Below, in pieces: positions 7,894 to 16,654 of a stretch of 58,474 nucleotides of DNA. A program made the translations under genes and the position numbers. Origin of the DNA: Clostridia bacterium (lineage in GTDB: Bacteria; Bacillota; Clostridia; Oscillospirales; CAG-272). The notes under the pieces are model-generated. The model ran no database searches. It saw only the letters and a list, made by a program, of their open reading frames with translations, and had not been told where the DNA came from. The number at the start of each line of letters is the position of its first letter. Position 1 is the first letter of the stretch. The DNA lies in assembly GCA_017520505.1 (NCBI GenBank), contig JAFXFN010000009.1, forward strand, positions 1-58,474. The letters run 5' to 3'.

Positions 7894-8748
7894 TTAAATC
7901 GTGCCTGTTACTGTAAGCGTGCTTACGCCGGGGGCAATAACGACAGCACCTGTTTCGGGGTTTGTCGTATATGTTGCGGCAGGAACTGTTATCTCACCTG
8001 CCACAGTTGTGAAAAGTCCTGTTGCTTCATCGTATGTGAACTGCGTACCTTCCGTCCAGGCTGTGCCGTTGAAAGTTACAATGATATCTGTCAAAATGGG
8101 ATCGAAGGTGTCTGTTATTACAGCGTTTGCGGAAGCGTCAGCCTCAGTGTTGCCGTAGTTCTGCAAGAGGAATGTGTAAGTCACTCTGCTGTTTTCGGTG
8201 ACGGGGATCGGCTGTATGCTCTTTGTAATCGTCAGGTCGGGACCTGCCTCGGGTGTTACGGTTTCCGTAACCGTTATGGGAGTGGGGATTCCGTTACCGT
8301 CAACCGTTGCCGTGTTTGTAATGCTTCCAAGCGTATCAAGCGGAGCAAACTGATTTATCTGCGCCTCGTAAACGATAATGAGGTTGCTGTCAGCCGGTAA
8401 AGTTATACCGCTGAAAACGAGAGGCGGCCCTGCTGTGACAACGGGGGAGGGCTGAAGCACGCCGTTTATATACATACGAACGGAGCCGTCCGTGTACGTA
8501 AGCGGATATAATGTTTCGCCTCCAAATGTGTATGCGCCGAGGTCATCCGTTACGGAAATGTCGGTAACGGCAGTTGTTCCCGAGTTTACTGCGCTTATGA
8601 CGTACGTTACGTCCTCGCCGAGCGTATAGTCGTTTGACAAAGATGTTTTAGCGGCTGAAATAACTTCAAGTATTTCACCGACAGCCACGTTTGAGCTTAT
8701 GACGGAGTTGTTATACGTCAACTGCGCCTGATTCGTAAATTGTGCCAT
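7894..8748 (-). CDS. DUF11-type repeat protein without signal peptide
   Basis: A 284-residue protein rich in Thr, Val and Ala. Two DUF11-like Ig-fold repeats (about 30-130 and 165-275) each contain the typical V-T-Y-x-I/F-x-x-x-N-x-G-T/N-T/A strand pattern, as in ENSRVTYTFLLQNYGNTEA. The start is well supported by TAAGGAGA upstream. There is no signal peptide, sorting motif or membrane helix, which is odd for a fold usually found on cell surfaces. A structural role, for instance in a spore or surface layer, would be a guess. Confidence 0.72.
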   Translation of the reverse strand: MAQFTNQAQLTYNNSVISSNVAVGEILEVISAAKTSLSNDYTLGEDVTYVISAVNSGTTAVTDISVTDDLGAYTFGGETLYPLTYTDGSVRMYINGVLQPSPVVTAGPPLVFSGITLPADSNLIIVYEAQINQFAPLDTLGSITNTATVDGNGIPTPITVTETVTPEAGPDLTITKSIQPIPVTENSRVTYTFLLQNYGNTEADASANAVITDTFDPILTDIIVTFNGTAWTEGTQFTYDEATGLFTTVAGEITVPAATYTTNPETGAVVIAPGVSTLTVTGTI

Positions 8749-8831
8749 AATATCTCCTTAAATATCATATTTCGGGCTTATGCCCACTTATATAATATGT
8801 GAAGATGCGGCAAGCGTGACGAAGAATGTCG

Positions 8832-10730
8832 TTAAAAGGCAGAGAGCTTTTCTTCCGCTTCCTCTATCCCCTCATAAGCTTCGAGAAGCTGTTCTTCAAG
8901 GTCTGTTTTTTCACGGTCAAGCTCCATCAGCTTCATATAGTCGCAAGCGGAGGCTTCAATTTCTTTTTCAAGTGCTTCGAGCTTCTTTTCCGATTTTTCT
9001 ATAAAGTCTTTTGTTTTCTTGATATAATTTTCAAGCTTTCTTTTTTCGGCTTGATTTTTTTTGTTTTCAAGATACTGCGCCTTGCTGTCACTGACAGTAT
9101 CGTTTTTCTGTGACGTCTGCACGCTTCCGTCAAGCTGTGAGATGCGTGCGATGTACGATTCGTAATCCCCGTGATGGTCAAGCATAGGACTGCGGCCTAT
9201 ATCTATCACTCTGCTTGCAAGCTTTTTGATGAAATATCTGTCGTGTGATACGGAAATTACGGTACCCTCAAAATCCACAAGCGCATTTTCAAGCGCTTCT
9301 CTTGTCGGAATGTCGAGGTGGTTTGTCGGCTCGTCGAGCAAAAGAACGTTGTTCTTTCTCATTATGAGCTTTGAGAGTGTAAGCCGTGCTTTCTCACCGC
9401 CTGAAAGATTTCCGACGGTCTTTTTTATGTCGTCGCCGCGGAACAAAAATAAGGCAAGTGCTGAACGAATTTCTGTCTGCGTTGCGTTTGGAAATTCGTC
9501 CCAAAGCTCCTCAAGCACGGTTTTTGAGTCGCTCAGCTGTTGGTTTTCCTGGTCATAATAGCCGATACGGATATTATATCCAAACTCATAAGTTCCCGAA
9601 TCGGGGTACATACGGCCGTTGAGGATTTTTAAAAGCGTACTTTTTCCGCTTCCGTTTTTACCCGTGATAAATGCAAAATCCCCCTTTTTAATAAGAAATG
9701 AAACGTCTGAAAAAAGGTGCTTTTCACCGAAGGATTTTGACATTTTATCAAGCTTTAAAACGTCCTGTCCCGACTCACTTCCCGAATCAAAGCGCATACG
9801 AACGCTGTCGGGCAGCTTTTCGGGTGCATCAAGCTTTACCATTCTGTCAATGGCCTTTTGACGGCTTTCTGCGGCAATTATGTTCTTTTCTCTGTTCCAA
9901 CGCTTTTGCTGTTCGATGAATGCCTCCATCTGTGCTATTTTGCGCTGTTGGTTGTCATAGTGGCGCTTTTGTATCTCACGGTCTTTTTCCTTTGCTACTA
10001 CGAATGATGAATAATTACCGCCGTACATTTTGCCCTTACCGTATTCAATGTCAAGTATTTTCGTGCATATTTTATCAAGAAAATATCTGTCGTGCGATAC
10101 GGTGATTATTGTCTGCGACATTTGAGAAAGTATATCTTCGAGCCAGAAAAGCGTTTGCGTGTCAAGGTGGTTTGTCGGCTCGTCAAGCAGTAAAATATCG
10201 GGTGGATTTAAAATGAGCTTGCCGAGAGCAAGACGTGTTTTCTGTCCGCCCGACAGTACGTTCACGGGCTTGCTTATGTCGCCTTCTTCAAATCCGAGCT
10301 TGTAAAGAAATGACATCGCACGGCTTTTGTATTCAAATCCGCCGTTCTTTGCAAACTTCTCGTTAAGCTGGGTAAAGGCGGAAATTACGCTTTCGTCGCC
10401 GTTATCTATTCGCATCTGAAGCCCGGCTATTTCTTTTTCTGTTTTTAAAAGCTCATCGTATGCTGAAAGCATTTCCTCGTATACGGTCAAGGATGACTCC
10501 AAAACCGCATTTTGCGACAGCATTCCCACCGTTTTGTCCTTGGAGATATAAACGCCGCCGTCTGTTGCGTCGTACTGTCCTGTTATAATTTTCAAAAGTG
10601 ATGACTTTCCCGCACCGTTTACGCCGACAATACCGAGTCTGTCGCCGTCATTCAGCGCAAAGCTGACACCGCAAAGTATATCCTCTGCCCCGAAGGACAG
10701 CTTAATGTTATCACAGCTTACAGAAATCAT
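8832..10730 (-). CDS. ABC-F family ATPase
   Basis: A 632-residue soluble protein with two ABC domains and no membrane helices. Domain 1 (~1-250) has Walker A GVNGAGKSS, signature LSGGQKTRL and LLLDEPTNHLD. Domain 2 (~325-520) has GKNGSGKST, LSGGEKARL and LLLDEPTNHLD. A charged linker joins them, and a C-terminal coiled coil (~545-632, Lys/Glu-rich) follows, as in Uup/YdiF-type members. The family acts on ribosomes as translation factors or antibiotic protection proteins. It is the last gene of a leftward operon, 10 bases after the ABC exporter. Housekeeping or resistance cannot be told from sequence. Confidence 0.92.
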   Translation of the reverse strand: MISVSCDNIKLSFGAEDILCGVSFALNDGDRLGIVGVNGAGKSSLLKIITGQYDATDGGVYISKDKTVGMLSQNAVLESSLTVYEEMLSAYDELLKTEKEIAGLQMRIDNGDESVISAFTQLNEKFAKNGGFEYKSRAMSFLYKLGFEEGDISKPVNVLSGGQKTRLALGKLILNPPDILLLDEPTNHLDTQTLFWLEDILSQMSQTIITVSHDRYFLDKICTKILDIEYGKGKMYGGNYSSFVVAKEKDREIQKRHYDNQQRKIAQMEAFIEQQKRWNREKNIIAAESRQKAIDRMVKLDAPEKLPDSVRMRFDSGSESGQDVLKLDKMSKSFGEKHLFSDVSFLIKKGDFAFITGKNGSGKSTLLKILNGRMYPDSGTYEFGYNIRIGYYDQENQQLSDSKTVLEELWDEFPNATQTEIRSALALFLFRGDDIKKTVGNLSGGEKARLTLSKLIMRKNNVLLLDEPTNHLDIPTREALENALVDFEGTVISVSHDRYFIKKLASRVIDIGRSPMLDHHGDYESYIARISQLDGSVQTSQKNDTVSDSKAQYLENKKNQAEKRKLENYIKKTKDFIEKSEKKLEALEKEIEASACDYMKLMELDREKTDLEEQLLEAYEGIEEAEEKLSAF

Positions 10731-10740
10731 TTGTTATCCT

Positions 10741-12474
10741 TTATCTGAATTGGTATGAATAGAGCTTTTTATAAATTCCGTTTTCGTTTTTCATCAGCTC
10801 CTCGTGTGAGCCCGTTTCGGAAATTCCGTTTTTGTCAAGCACGATTATCTCGTCAGCGTTCTTGACGGTCGAAAGTCTGTGCGCCACAACAAGCACGGTG
10901 CGCCCCTCGGTAAGCTCGTCAAGGGAGGCTTGCACAAGCATTTCTGTTTCGTTGTCAAGTGCGCTCGTTGCCTCGTCAAGTATCAGCACAGGGGGATTGC
11001 GCAAGAACACACGTGCTATTGAAATACGCTGTTTTTGTCCGCCTGAAAGCTTTATGCCACGCTCACCGACATTCGTATCATATCCGTCGGGAAGCGTCAT
11101 TACGTGGTCGTGAATGTTTGCGCATTTAGCCGCTTTTATTATTTCCTCGTCAGTTGCATCGGGCATACCGTATGCGATATTTTCACGTATCGTACCGTTG
11201 AAAAGGAACACGTCCTGCGATACGACACCGATAGCCTCACGAAGGCTCTTTCGTGAGAGCTTCGTTATGTCAACACCGTCAAAGGTGATAGTGCCGTCTG
11301 ATATTTCATAAAATCTCGGAATGAGGTTGCACACCGTCGTTTTGCCTCCGCCGGATGGACCGACAAGTGCCACGGTCTTTCCGTGCGGTACTGTAAGATT
11401 GAGAGAATTTATGACGTTTCTTGTTTCCGCTGTGCCGTCTGTGCTGTAAGCAAAGGTTACGTTTTCAAAGCGTATTTCACCCTTGGGGCTTGTAAGCTCA
11501 AGGGCATTTTCGGCTTCCTTTTCCGGCTCTGTTGCCATAATTTCAGCAAAGCGTGTAAAGCCCGTCATACCCTCCTGGAACTGTTCAAATAGGGAAACGA
11601 AACGCTTTATTGGGTCGAGAAACATAGTTATGTAAAGGAAAAATGCGGTAAACTCACCGATGTCGATGATACCACGGTAGAAAAACAAACCGCCTGCAAA
11701 TATAACGGTGAGGTAAAGAACGTCGGAGAAAAACGTCATTCCCGAATGGAAAAGCCCCATTGCTCTGTATGCTTCGCCACGGCAGGATTTGAACTTTTCG
11801 TTTTCTGTGTTGAACTTGTCAATTTCGGTGTTTTCTGCCGTATAAGCTCTCGTTATACGGATACCCGAAATAGCTGTTTCGATGTTTGCGTTGACCTCCG
11901 CTATCTGCTCACGGCTCTTTTTAAAAGCCGAATTCATCGCCGTGCGCATCTTGAAAGCGAAGAATATTATAAGCGGAACGGCTACGAATATTATAAGAGT
12001 CAAGGGCAGGCATATCATTGAAAGAATAACGAATGAGCCGATAAAAAGCACCAACGCAAGGAAAAGATTTTCAGGACCGTGGTGTGCAAGCTCAGCAACG
12101 TCAAAAAGGTCATTGACTATTCTTGACATAATTACGCCCGATTTGTTTTCGTCAAAATATGAAAAAGGAAGCTTTTCAAGATGTGCAAAAAGGTCACGGC
12201 GCATATCTGCCTGCATACGCACGCCGACGGTGTGGCCGTAATAAGCAACACAGTAATTCAGCACGCATTTAATTGCATATATGCAAAGAAGTGCCAGCGA
12301 CCATACGATGAGCAGACGTATCTTCTGGTTGGGAACGTAGTCATTTATGATGTTTTTCGTAACCATAGGGAAAAACAAGTCTGCCGCCGCAATTAAAAAC
12401 GAACATACCATATCGAAGATAAACAGCTTTTTATGCGGACCGTAGTATTTTATAAACTGTTTTATAAGCTTCAT
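10741..12474 (-). CDS. ABC exporter, fused permease and ATPase
   Basis: A 577-residue half-transporter of the ABCB/MsbA type. Six membrane helices lie in residues ~15-310. The nucleotide-binding domain (~335-575) has Walker A GPSGGGKTT, Q-loop VVSQDVFLFNG, signature LSGGQKQR, Walker B VLILDEATSALD and the His switch VAHRLST. It should function as a homodimer that exports a lipid, drug or peptide; the substrate is unknown. Its start overlaps the stop of the DUF2156 gene by 4 bases and the ABC-F gene follows after 10 bases, so the three are co-expressed. Confidence 0.93.
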   Translation of the reverse strand: MKLIKQFIKYYGPHKKLFIFDMVCSFLIAAADLFFPMVTKNIINDYVPNQKIRLLIVWSLALLCIYAIKCVLNYCVAYYGHTVGVRMQADMRRDLFAHLEKLPFSYFDENKSGVIMSRIVNDLFDVAELAHHGPENLFLALVLFIGSFVILSMICLPLTLIIFVAVPLIIFFAFKMRTAMNSAFKKSREQIAEVNANIETAISGIRITRAYTAENTEIDKFNTENEKFKSCRGEAYRAMGLFHSGMTFFSDVLYLTVIFAGGLFFYRGIIDIGEFTAFFLYITMFLDPIKRFVSLFEQFQEGMTGFTRFAEIMATEPEKEAENALELTSPKGEIRFENVTFAYSTDGTAETRNVINSLNLTVPHGKTVALVGPSGGGKTTVCNLIPRFYEISDGTITFDGVDITKLSRKSLREAIGVVSQDVFLFNGTIRENIAYGMPDATDEEIIKAAKCANIHDHVMTLPDGYDTNVGERGIKLSGGQKQRISIARVFLRNPPVLILDEATSALDNETEMLVQASLDELTEGRTVLVVAHRLSTVKNADEIIVLDKNGISETGSHEELMKNENGIYKKLYSYQFR

Positions 12475-13361
12475 TTTTTAACCCCCTTGATCGTAACTGT
12501 GTATTTATCTACTAATTTGCAGGGCTTGTACGCAAGCTTTGAGGTGCGCAGTCCCTCGTCGCCCGTGTCGTCCTCACGGTTTATATATACAGCGCCCATT
12601 CGGGATGCAAGTGATGAAAATTCGCTTACCGTGTACTGATAAAGTCCACGGTATTCAGGCAGAGCCTTTTCAATGTGTGCGTACATCGTGTCACCTATGA
12701 CCTCGCCTGCGGTGAATGAAATTACCTCGCCGTTATAATAAACGGCAAGTCCTTCAAAGCCGTACAGGCTGAAGTTGTCAAGTACACGCTCAACGGAGGC
12801 TATCTCCTTTAAAAATGCCTCGGAGCTTTTATGTGCTGATGCCTTGTATTTTTCCATAAATGCTTTGACTTCTTCAATGTCGGACGTAGCTGTCTTTTTT
12901 GCATAAGCTTCTGAATACAGCTTTTTAAATGCGTTTAAATGATTTTTCTGTCCGTGGTATTTTTTACCCGAAAATGACATAAGATCAGATGAAAGATATA
13001 CATAGTCGCATATATCACGCTCGTATTCTTTGCTGATCTCAAATGATTCTGCGAGGATTTCTATAAAATTATCCGTCGCACCGAAGAATTTACACGGTAT
13101 ACTGTTTTCTCTGCAGTAGCTGTAAATTTCAAAAACTGCCCCCGTTACGTCTTTGCCGCAGGGCGGTGCAAACATATCCTCACCCGATACGGTAATTTTC
13201 TGTATGAGGGTGTCATTTATAACTGCGTGATACGTATTGAATTCATCAAACCACATAAATATACCGCCCGCAGTACCGTCACAGCTGACGGCGTTATCAT
13301 TCGGCAGATATTTTTTAAATTCGGTAATGTCTTTTAGTTCTGTTTTAATAAATTTTATCAT
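12471..13361 (-). CDS. DUF2156 (phosphatidylglycerol lysyltransferase C-terminal-like) protein
   Basis: A 296-residue soluble protein of the DUF2156 family. The double-GNAT fold is recognised from the N-terminal stretch DITEFKKYLP, the central KKYHGQKNHLNAFKKLY and the C-terminal REDDTGDEGLRTSKLAYKP motif. Members share the fold of the aminoacyl-transferring domain of MprF, but stand-alone versions lack the membrane flippase part and their reaction is mostly unknown. It is the first gene of the operon, 26 bases after a consensus promoter -10, and overlaps the ABC exporter gene by 4 bases. Confidence 0.85.
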   Translation of the reverse strand: MIKFIKTELKDITEFKKYLPNDNAVSCDGTAGGIFMWFDEFNTYHAVINDTLIQKITVSGEDMFAPPCGKDVTGAVFEIYSYCRENSIPCKFFGATDNFIEILAESFEISKEYERDICDYVYLSSDLMSFSGKKYHGQKNHLNAFKKLYSEAYAKKTATSDIEEVKAFMEKYKASAHKSSEAFLKEIASVERVLDNFSLYGFEGLAVYYNGEVISFTAGEVIGDTMYAHIEKALPEYRGLYQYTVSEFSSLASRMGAVYINREDDTGDEGLRTSKLAYKPCKLVDKYTVTIKGVKK

Positions 13362-13386
13362 AAAAATTCTTCTCTTTCGACGGATA

Positions 13387-13415
13387 ATTATAGCAGAAGT
13401 ATATTACCCTGTCAA
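13387..13415 (-). promoter_or_regulatory. Consensus sigma-A promoter for the DUF2156-ABC-ABC-F operon
   Basis: On the minus strand: TTGACA (13415-13410), a 17-base spacer and TATAAT (13392-13387). Both boxes are perfect consensus. The start codon at 13361 lies 25 bases beyond the -10. Confidence 0.88.
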
Positions 13416-13491
13416 GTTTTTTTAATTTACCGAATGAAAATTTCATAAATATAATGTATAATTATTATAATAACTATGCAGAGGTATTGAA

Positions 13492-14442
13492 ATGAACTGT
13501 AAAATAACGGTTATAGGAAGCTATATGACGGATCTTACTGTGTATGCAGACCGTTTTCCGTCTGACGGCGAGGCGGTACACGGATCTCGTTTTCATATAG
13601 CGCACGGCGGCAAAGGCTCAAACCAGGCGATAGCTGCACACAGAGCAGGGGCGTATGTTATATTTATCGCAAAGCTTGGGAATGATAAGTTCGGCTTTGA
13701 TGCTCTTGACTTTTATAAAAAAGAGGGAATTGACACACGATTTGTATCAATGACCGATAAAGCACCGACGGGGATGACGTCTATAACCGTAAATACGGTA
13801 ACCGGCGAAAACAGAATGGTGCTGTTTGAGGGCGCAAATATGCACCTGACAGCAGAGGACGTTTATAAAGCAGAGGGGGAAATTGCCAAAAGCGACATAA
13901 TTCTTTTTCAAAATGAAACAAGCCTTGAAAGTATTATGGCAGGTATGATACTTGCAAAGCAGTACGGTATCAAAACGGTTTTTAACCCTGCACCGACAAG
14001 AGAAATCCCCGAGGATATTTTGACACGCGCCGATTATATAACGCCAAATCAAAGCGAGGCGGAGTTTTATTCGGGAGTAAAGGCAGACAGCGTAGATACT
14101 GCAAAGCTTGCGTGCAAGCGCCTTATGTTCCGTGGGTGCGACAATATCGTTCTGACGATGGGTGCGCAAGGCTCGTTTTATTACGGTGACTGCGGATATA
14201 TTTATACCGAAGCTGTTAAAACGGATGCAGTTGACACAACAGGGGCAGGTGACAGCTTCAACGGTGCGTTTTGTGTTGCACTTGCAGAGGGAATGGATAT
14301 TGAAGATGCGCTCAATTTTGCAAATGCTGCCGCATCGCTTTGTGTCGAAAGACACGGAACGGCGGACGCTGTGCCGTACCGTGGAGAAATAGAAGCGCAC
14401 AGAATGGTACACTATCCGACAGACCACAAAAGAAAAAGATAA
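13492..14442 (+). CDS. rbsK: PfkB-family carbohydrate kinase, ribokinase-like
   Basis: A 316-residue sugar kinase. It has the first PfkB signature near residue 40 (HGGKGSNQAIAA), the substrate-anchoring FNPAP motif (~165), and the second signature DTTGAGDSFNGAF near 245 with the catalytic Asp in GAGD. These fit ribokinase, which phosphorylates ribose at O5, but related kinases use other sugars or nucleosides, so specificity is not proven. The RBS is GAGG 8 bases upstream. No ribose transporter or regulator is adjacent. The gene is followed by the promoter of tRNA-Gln. Confidence 0.85.
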   Translation: MNCKITVIGSYMTDLTVYADRFPSDGEAVHGSRFHIAHGGKGSNQAIAAHRAGAYVIFIAKLGNDKFGFDALDFYKKEGIDTRFVSMTDKAPTGMTSITVNTVTGENRMVLFEGANMHLTAEDVYKAEGEIAKSDIILFQNETSLESIMAGMILAKQYGIKTVFNPAPTREIPEDILTRADYITPNQSEAEFYSGVKADSVDTAKLACKRLMFRGCDNIVLTMGAQGSFYYGDCGYIYTEAVKTDAVDTTGAGDSFNGAFCVALAEGMDIEDALNFANAAASLCVERHGTADAVPYRGEIEAHRMVHYPTDHKRKR

Positions 14443-14469
14443 AAAAATAAAAAAAATTTCATTTAGGTG

Positions 14470-14498
14470 TTGACAAATGACAAAACTTCTGCTATAAT
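14470..14498 (+). promoter_or_regulatory. Consensus promoter of tRNA-Gln
   Basis: TTGACA (14470-14475), a 17-base spacer and TATAAT (14493-14498), 35 bases before the mature tRNA. It is a perfect stable-RNA-type promoter. Confidence 0.9.
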
Positions 14499-14533
14499 AC
14501 ACAATGTTCGAGTGAGAACACAAAATAAAAAAT

Positions 14534-14607
14534 TGCGGATTTGTGTAAGGGTAGCACAGCAGACTCTGACTCTGTATGTGAGGGTTCAAATCCTTCATCC
14601 GCAGCCA
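14534..14607 (+). tRNA. tRNA-Gln (anticodon CTG)
   Basis: A 74-nt cloverleaf has acceptor arms TGCGGAT/ATCCGCA, an anticodon loop CTCTGAC giving CTG, a GGTTCAAATCC T arm and an encoded CCA. It is a single-gene transcription unit with its own promoter and terminator. Confidence 0.94.
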
Positions 14608-14610
14608 GAA

Positions 14611-14651
14611 AAAAGCACACATTTGTCTATCGGACAAATGTGTGCTTTTTT
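14611..14651 (+). terminator. Terminator of tRNA-Gln
   Basis: A perfect 17-bp stem starts AAAAGCACACATTTGTC, with a 5-base loop and a run of six T. It begins 4 bases after the CCA. Confidence 0.9.
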
Positions 14652-14656
14652 CAACT

Positions 14657-14849
14657 AAATCCGTCCTTTCGGACGGGATAAATCCCACTTGCGTGGGATG
14701 AAATCACTTCGTGATGAAATCCGACTTCGTCGGGATAAGAAGGACGGATTTAATTTCATCTGAAGCCGCAGGCTGAAGATTTCATCCGAGTTTTCTCGGA
14801 TTTCATCGTGCAACGCACGATTTCATTAAAGATACAAGGCTTCGCCTTG
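14657..14849. repeat. Hairpin array 2 (short palindromes with GATGAAATC / GATTTCATC spacers)
   Basis: Perfect short hairpins lie at 14661-14676, 14682-14699, 14703-14715, 14721-14733, 14785-14800, 14806-14820 and 14835-14849. In the left half the spacer is GATGAAATC (14697-14705, 14713-14721). In the right half it is the reverse complement GATTTCATC (14778-14786, 14799-14807, and near-copies at 14752 and 14819). A 12-bp inverted repeat AAATCCGTCCTT (14657-14668) / AAGGACGGATTT (14740-14751) closes the left half. The layout matches array 1 although the sequences differ. Confidence 0.8.
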
Positions 14850-14875
14850 ATTTGTTTGCGTAACTGTGATATAAT
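14847..14875 (+). promoter_or_regulatory. Promoter for the small membrane protein gene
   Basis: TTGATT (14847-14852), a 17-base spacer, then TATAAT (14870-14875) preceded by TGTG. The -35 box overlaps the last hairpin of array 2. Confidence 0.7.
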
Positions 14876-14899
14876 GGGGCAAAGAAAGACGGTGAAAAA

Positions 14900-15322
14900 A
14901 TGTCAAAGACAAAGACACTGATATTTAACAAACAAATACTTTTGTTTTTATTTTTCTTTGTTTTACTGTTATGTTTTTCCGTAAGCTTTTTTAAAGAGTC
15001 AGATACGGAACTCGGTACTGTGCTTTTAATAGCTTCATTACTCGTTTGCGTTGGTACAATCACATCTCCACTTTACTTTGTTTTTACAAAAAACGAGATA
15101 ACGGGAAAATATATTTTCGGATATAAAAAAGTGATTTCTTGGGGATCGGTTAAAAATATCATAGAGATCAAATGGGGGCAGGCATACAAGGCTCTGCCGC
15201 ACTATCAATTAATATACAACTATAACCATAACGGTCGGATGATCATAAAGCAGTTTGATATTCCGAGAAACAGAAAAACAAAAGCAGTAATTGAAAAATA
15301 TGCTAAATATAAGATAATTTAA
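14900..15322 (+). CDS. Small membrane protein, function unknown
   Basis: A 140-residue protein. Two hydrophobic helices (about 12-32 and 40-62) are followed by a soluble ~75-residue domain. The part from ITGKYIFGYKKVISWGSVKNI resembles the beta-strand pattern of bacterial PH-like domains, but this is weak. The start has a G-rich upstream region (AAAGACGG) and a clear promoter 24 bases before. A Gfo/Idh oxidoreductase gene follows after 32 bases and may be cotranscribed. I do not recognise a function. Confidence 0.62.
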   Translation: MSKTKTLIFNKQILLFLFFFVLLLCFSVSFFKESDTELGTVLLIASLLVCVGTITSPLYFVFTKNEITGKYIFGYKKVISWGSVKNIIEIKWGQAYKALPHYQLIYNYNHNGRMIIKQFDIPRNRKTKAVIEKYAKYKII

Positions 15323-15354
15323 CGATGCAGGGTATCAATAAAGGAGATATTGCT

Positions 15355-16596
15355 ATGGAAAAAATCAAGATAGGTATTTTCGGCACGGGCAGAGGAAGAG
15401 ATATATCGCATAATTTTGTAAAACTCGGCTGCGAGATCGTGGCAATTTGTGATTTTAATGCTGAGCGCTTACAAAATGCCGCACGTGGATTTGGCGATTC
15501 GGTTGCGGTTTACTCCGATTTTGATTCGTTTATACAGCACGATATGGATGCGGTTATTCTTGCAAATTACTTTCACGAGCACGCACCGTATGCAATAAAA
15601 TGCTTTGAAAAGGGAATTCACGTCTTTTCCGAATGTATCAGTAACGGTACTATGGCAGAGGGTGTGGAGCTTATAAAAGCATTCGAAAAAAGCAACAGCA
15701 TATATATGCTTGCTGAAAATTATCCGCAGATGATCTTCAACAGAGAAATAAAGAGAATATGCGACAGCGGAACGCTCGGCAAGATACTTTATGCAGAGGG
15801 TGAATATAACCATCCGGGTGATCCGAAAGATACGTCATTTTTAAAAACCTACAACTATTTTGAAAAGCATTGGCGCAATTATTTGCCGAGAACTTACTAT
15901 ATAACCCACTCAATGGGACCGATAATGCACGCAACGGGCGCAACACCCAAGCGTGTCACCGCATTTGCGTCATTTGCGGGCGTTCAAGGAGAAGTGCCGA
16001 CAGCATCGCACGTCGGTGATCAGGTAGCTATTGTGATGACACAGAACGATGACGGCTCGATATTCAGAGTGACGGGCTGTGCAAGATTCGGCGCACACCA
16101 CAATTCATACCGTGTCTGCGGAACAAAGGGGCAGGTTGAAAACGTGCGCGGTACGGATGATATTATGCTTCGCTACAATGAATGGACAAAGCCCGAAAAC
16201 GCAAAGGCTGTCAATAATTATACCCCCGAATGGAACGATTACGAGGAAGAAAAGATAAAGCAAAGCGGTCACGGCGGAAGCGACTACATAACGGCACGTA
16301 TGTTTATCGAATGTATAAAAGAAAATAAACAGCCCGAGCATCCGTTTGATATTTACAGCGCTGTTGCAATGTCATCCGTTGCAATTCTTTCGCACCGTTC
16401 CGTGCTTGAGGGCGGTGTGCCGTATGACATACCCGATTTCAGAAATGAAGACGATTGTAAACGCTATGAAAATGACCGTGCAACACCGTTTTACACAACC
16501 GGCGGAGGTGTTCCGGACATCCCTTGCTGTTCTGTAACAGATTTTGCGCCGACAGATGAGCAGGTCGCCCTATACCGAAAAAGTTTGAATTTATGA
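15355..16596 (+). CDS. Gfo/Idh/MocA-family oxidoreductase
   Basis: A 413-residue protein. The N-terminal Rossmann fold carries GIFGTGRGRD at residues 7-16 and the Asp of ICDFN that would favour NAD. The family motif region follows as FSECISNGTMAEG (the E-K-P-like position, here ECI). The C-terminal half is the alpha/beta substrate domain. Family members oxidise or reduce sugars, inositols or related compounds with NAD(P). The conserved catalytic Lys of the EKP motif is not evident, so a divergent or glycosidase-like member is possible. The start is at 15355, with AAGGAG upstream; a longer frame from 15325 lacks an RBS. No sugar-pathway partners are adjacent. Confidence 0.82.
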   Translation: MEKIKIGIFGTGRGRDISHNFVKLGCEIVAICDFNAERLQNAARGFGDSVAVYSDFDSFIQHDMDAVILANYFHEHAPYAIKCFEKGIHVFSECISNGTMAEGVELIKAFEKSNSIYMLAENYPQMIFNREIKRICDSGTLGKILYAEGEYNHPGDPKDTSFLKTYNYFEKHWRNYLPRTYYITHSMGPIMHATGATPKRVTAFASFAGVQGEVPTASHVGDQVAIVMTQNDDGSIFRVTGCARFGAHHNSYRVCGTKGQVENVRGTDDIMLRYNEWTKPENAKAVNNYTPEWNDYEEEKIKQSGHGGSDYITARMFIECIKENKQPEHPFDIYSAVAMSSVAILSHRSVLEGGVPYDIPDFRNEDDCKRYENDRATPFYTTGGGVPDIPCCSVTDFAPTDEQVALYRKSLNL

Positions 16597-16599
16597 TAT

Positions 16600-16642
16600 A
16601 AAAAACGAGATGCTATGTATGATGATACGCATCTCGTTTTTT
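16600..16642. terminator. Bidirectional terminator
   Basis: A 14-bp stem AAAAAACGAGATGC / GCATCTCGTTTTTT with a 15-base loop, between convergent genes. A-run and T-run arms serve both strands. Confidence 0.85.
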
Positions 16643-16654
16643 AGTATTGAAATA

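Noticed and set aside
7888..8400. A 170-codon plus-strand open frame
   Set aside because: Antisense to the DUF11 protein, which has a strong RBS and a recognisable repeat pattern; the plus frame is Cys/Arg-rich noise.
13747..14688. A 313-codon minus-strand open frame
   Set aside because: It lies antisense to the clear ribokinase-like gene and covers tRNA-Gln and its promoter; composition is typical of a shadow frame and no family is recognisable.
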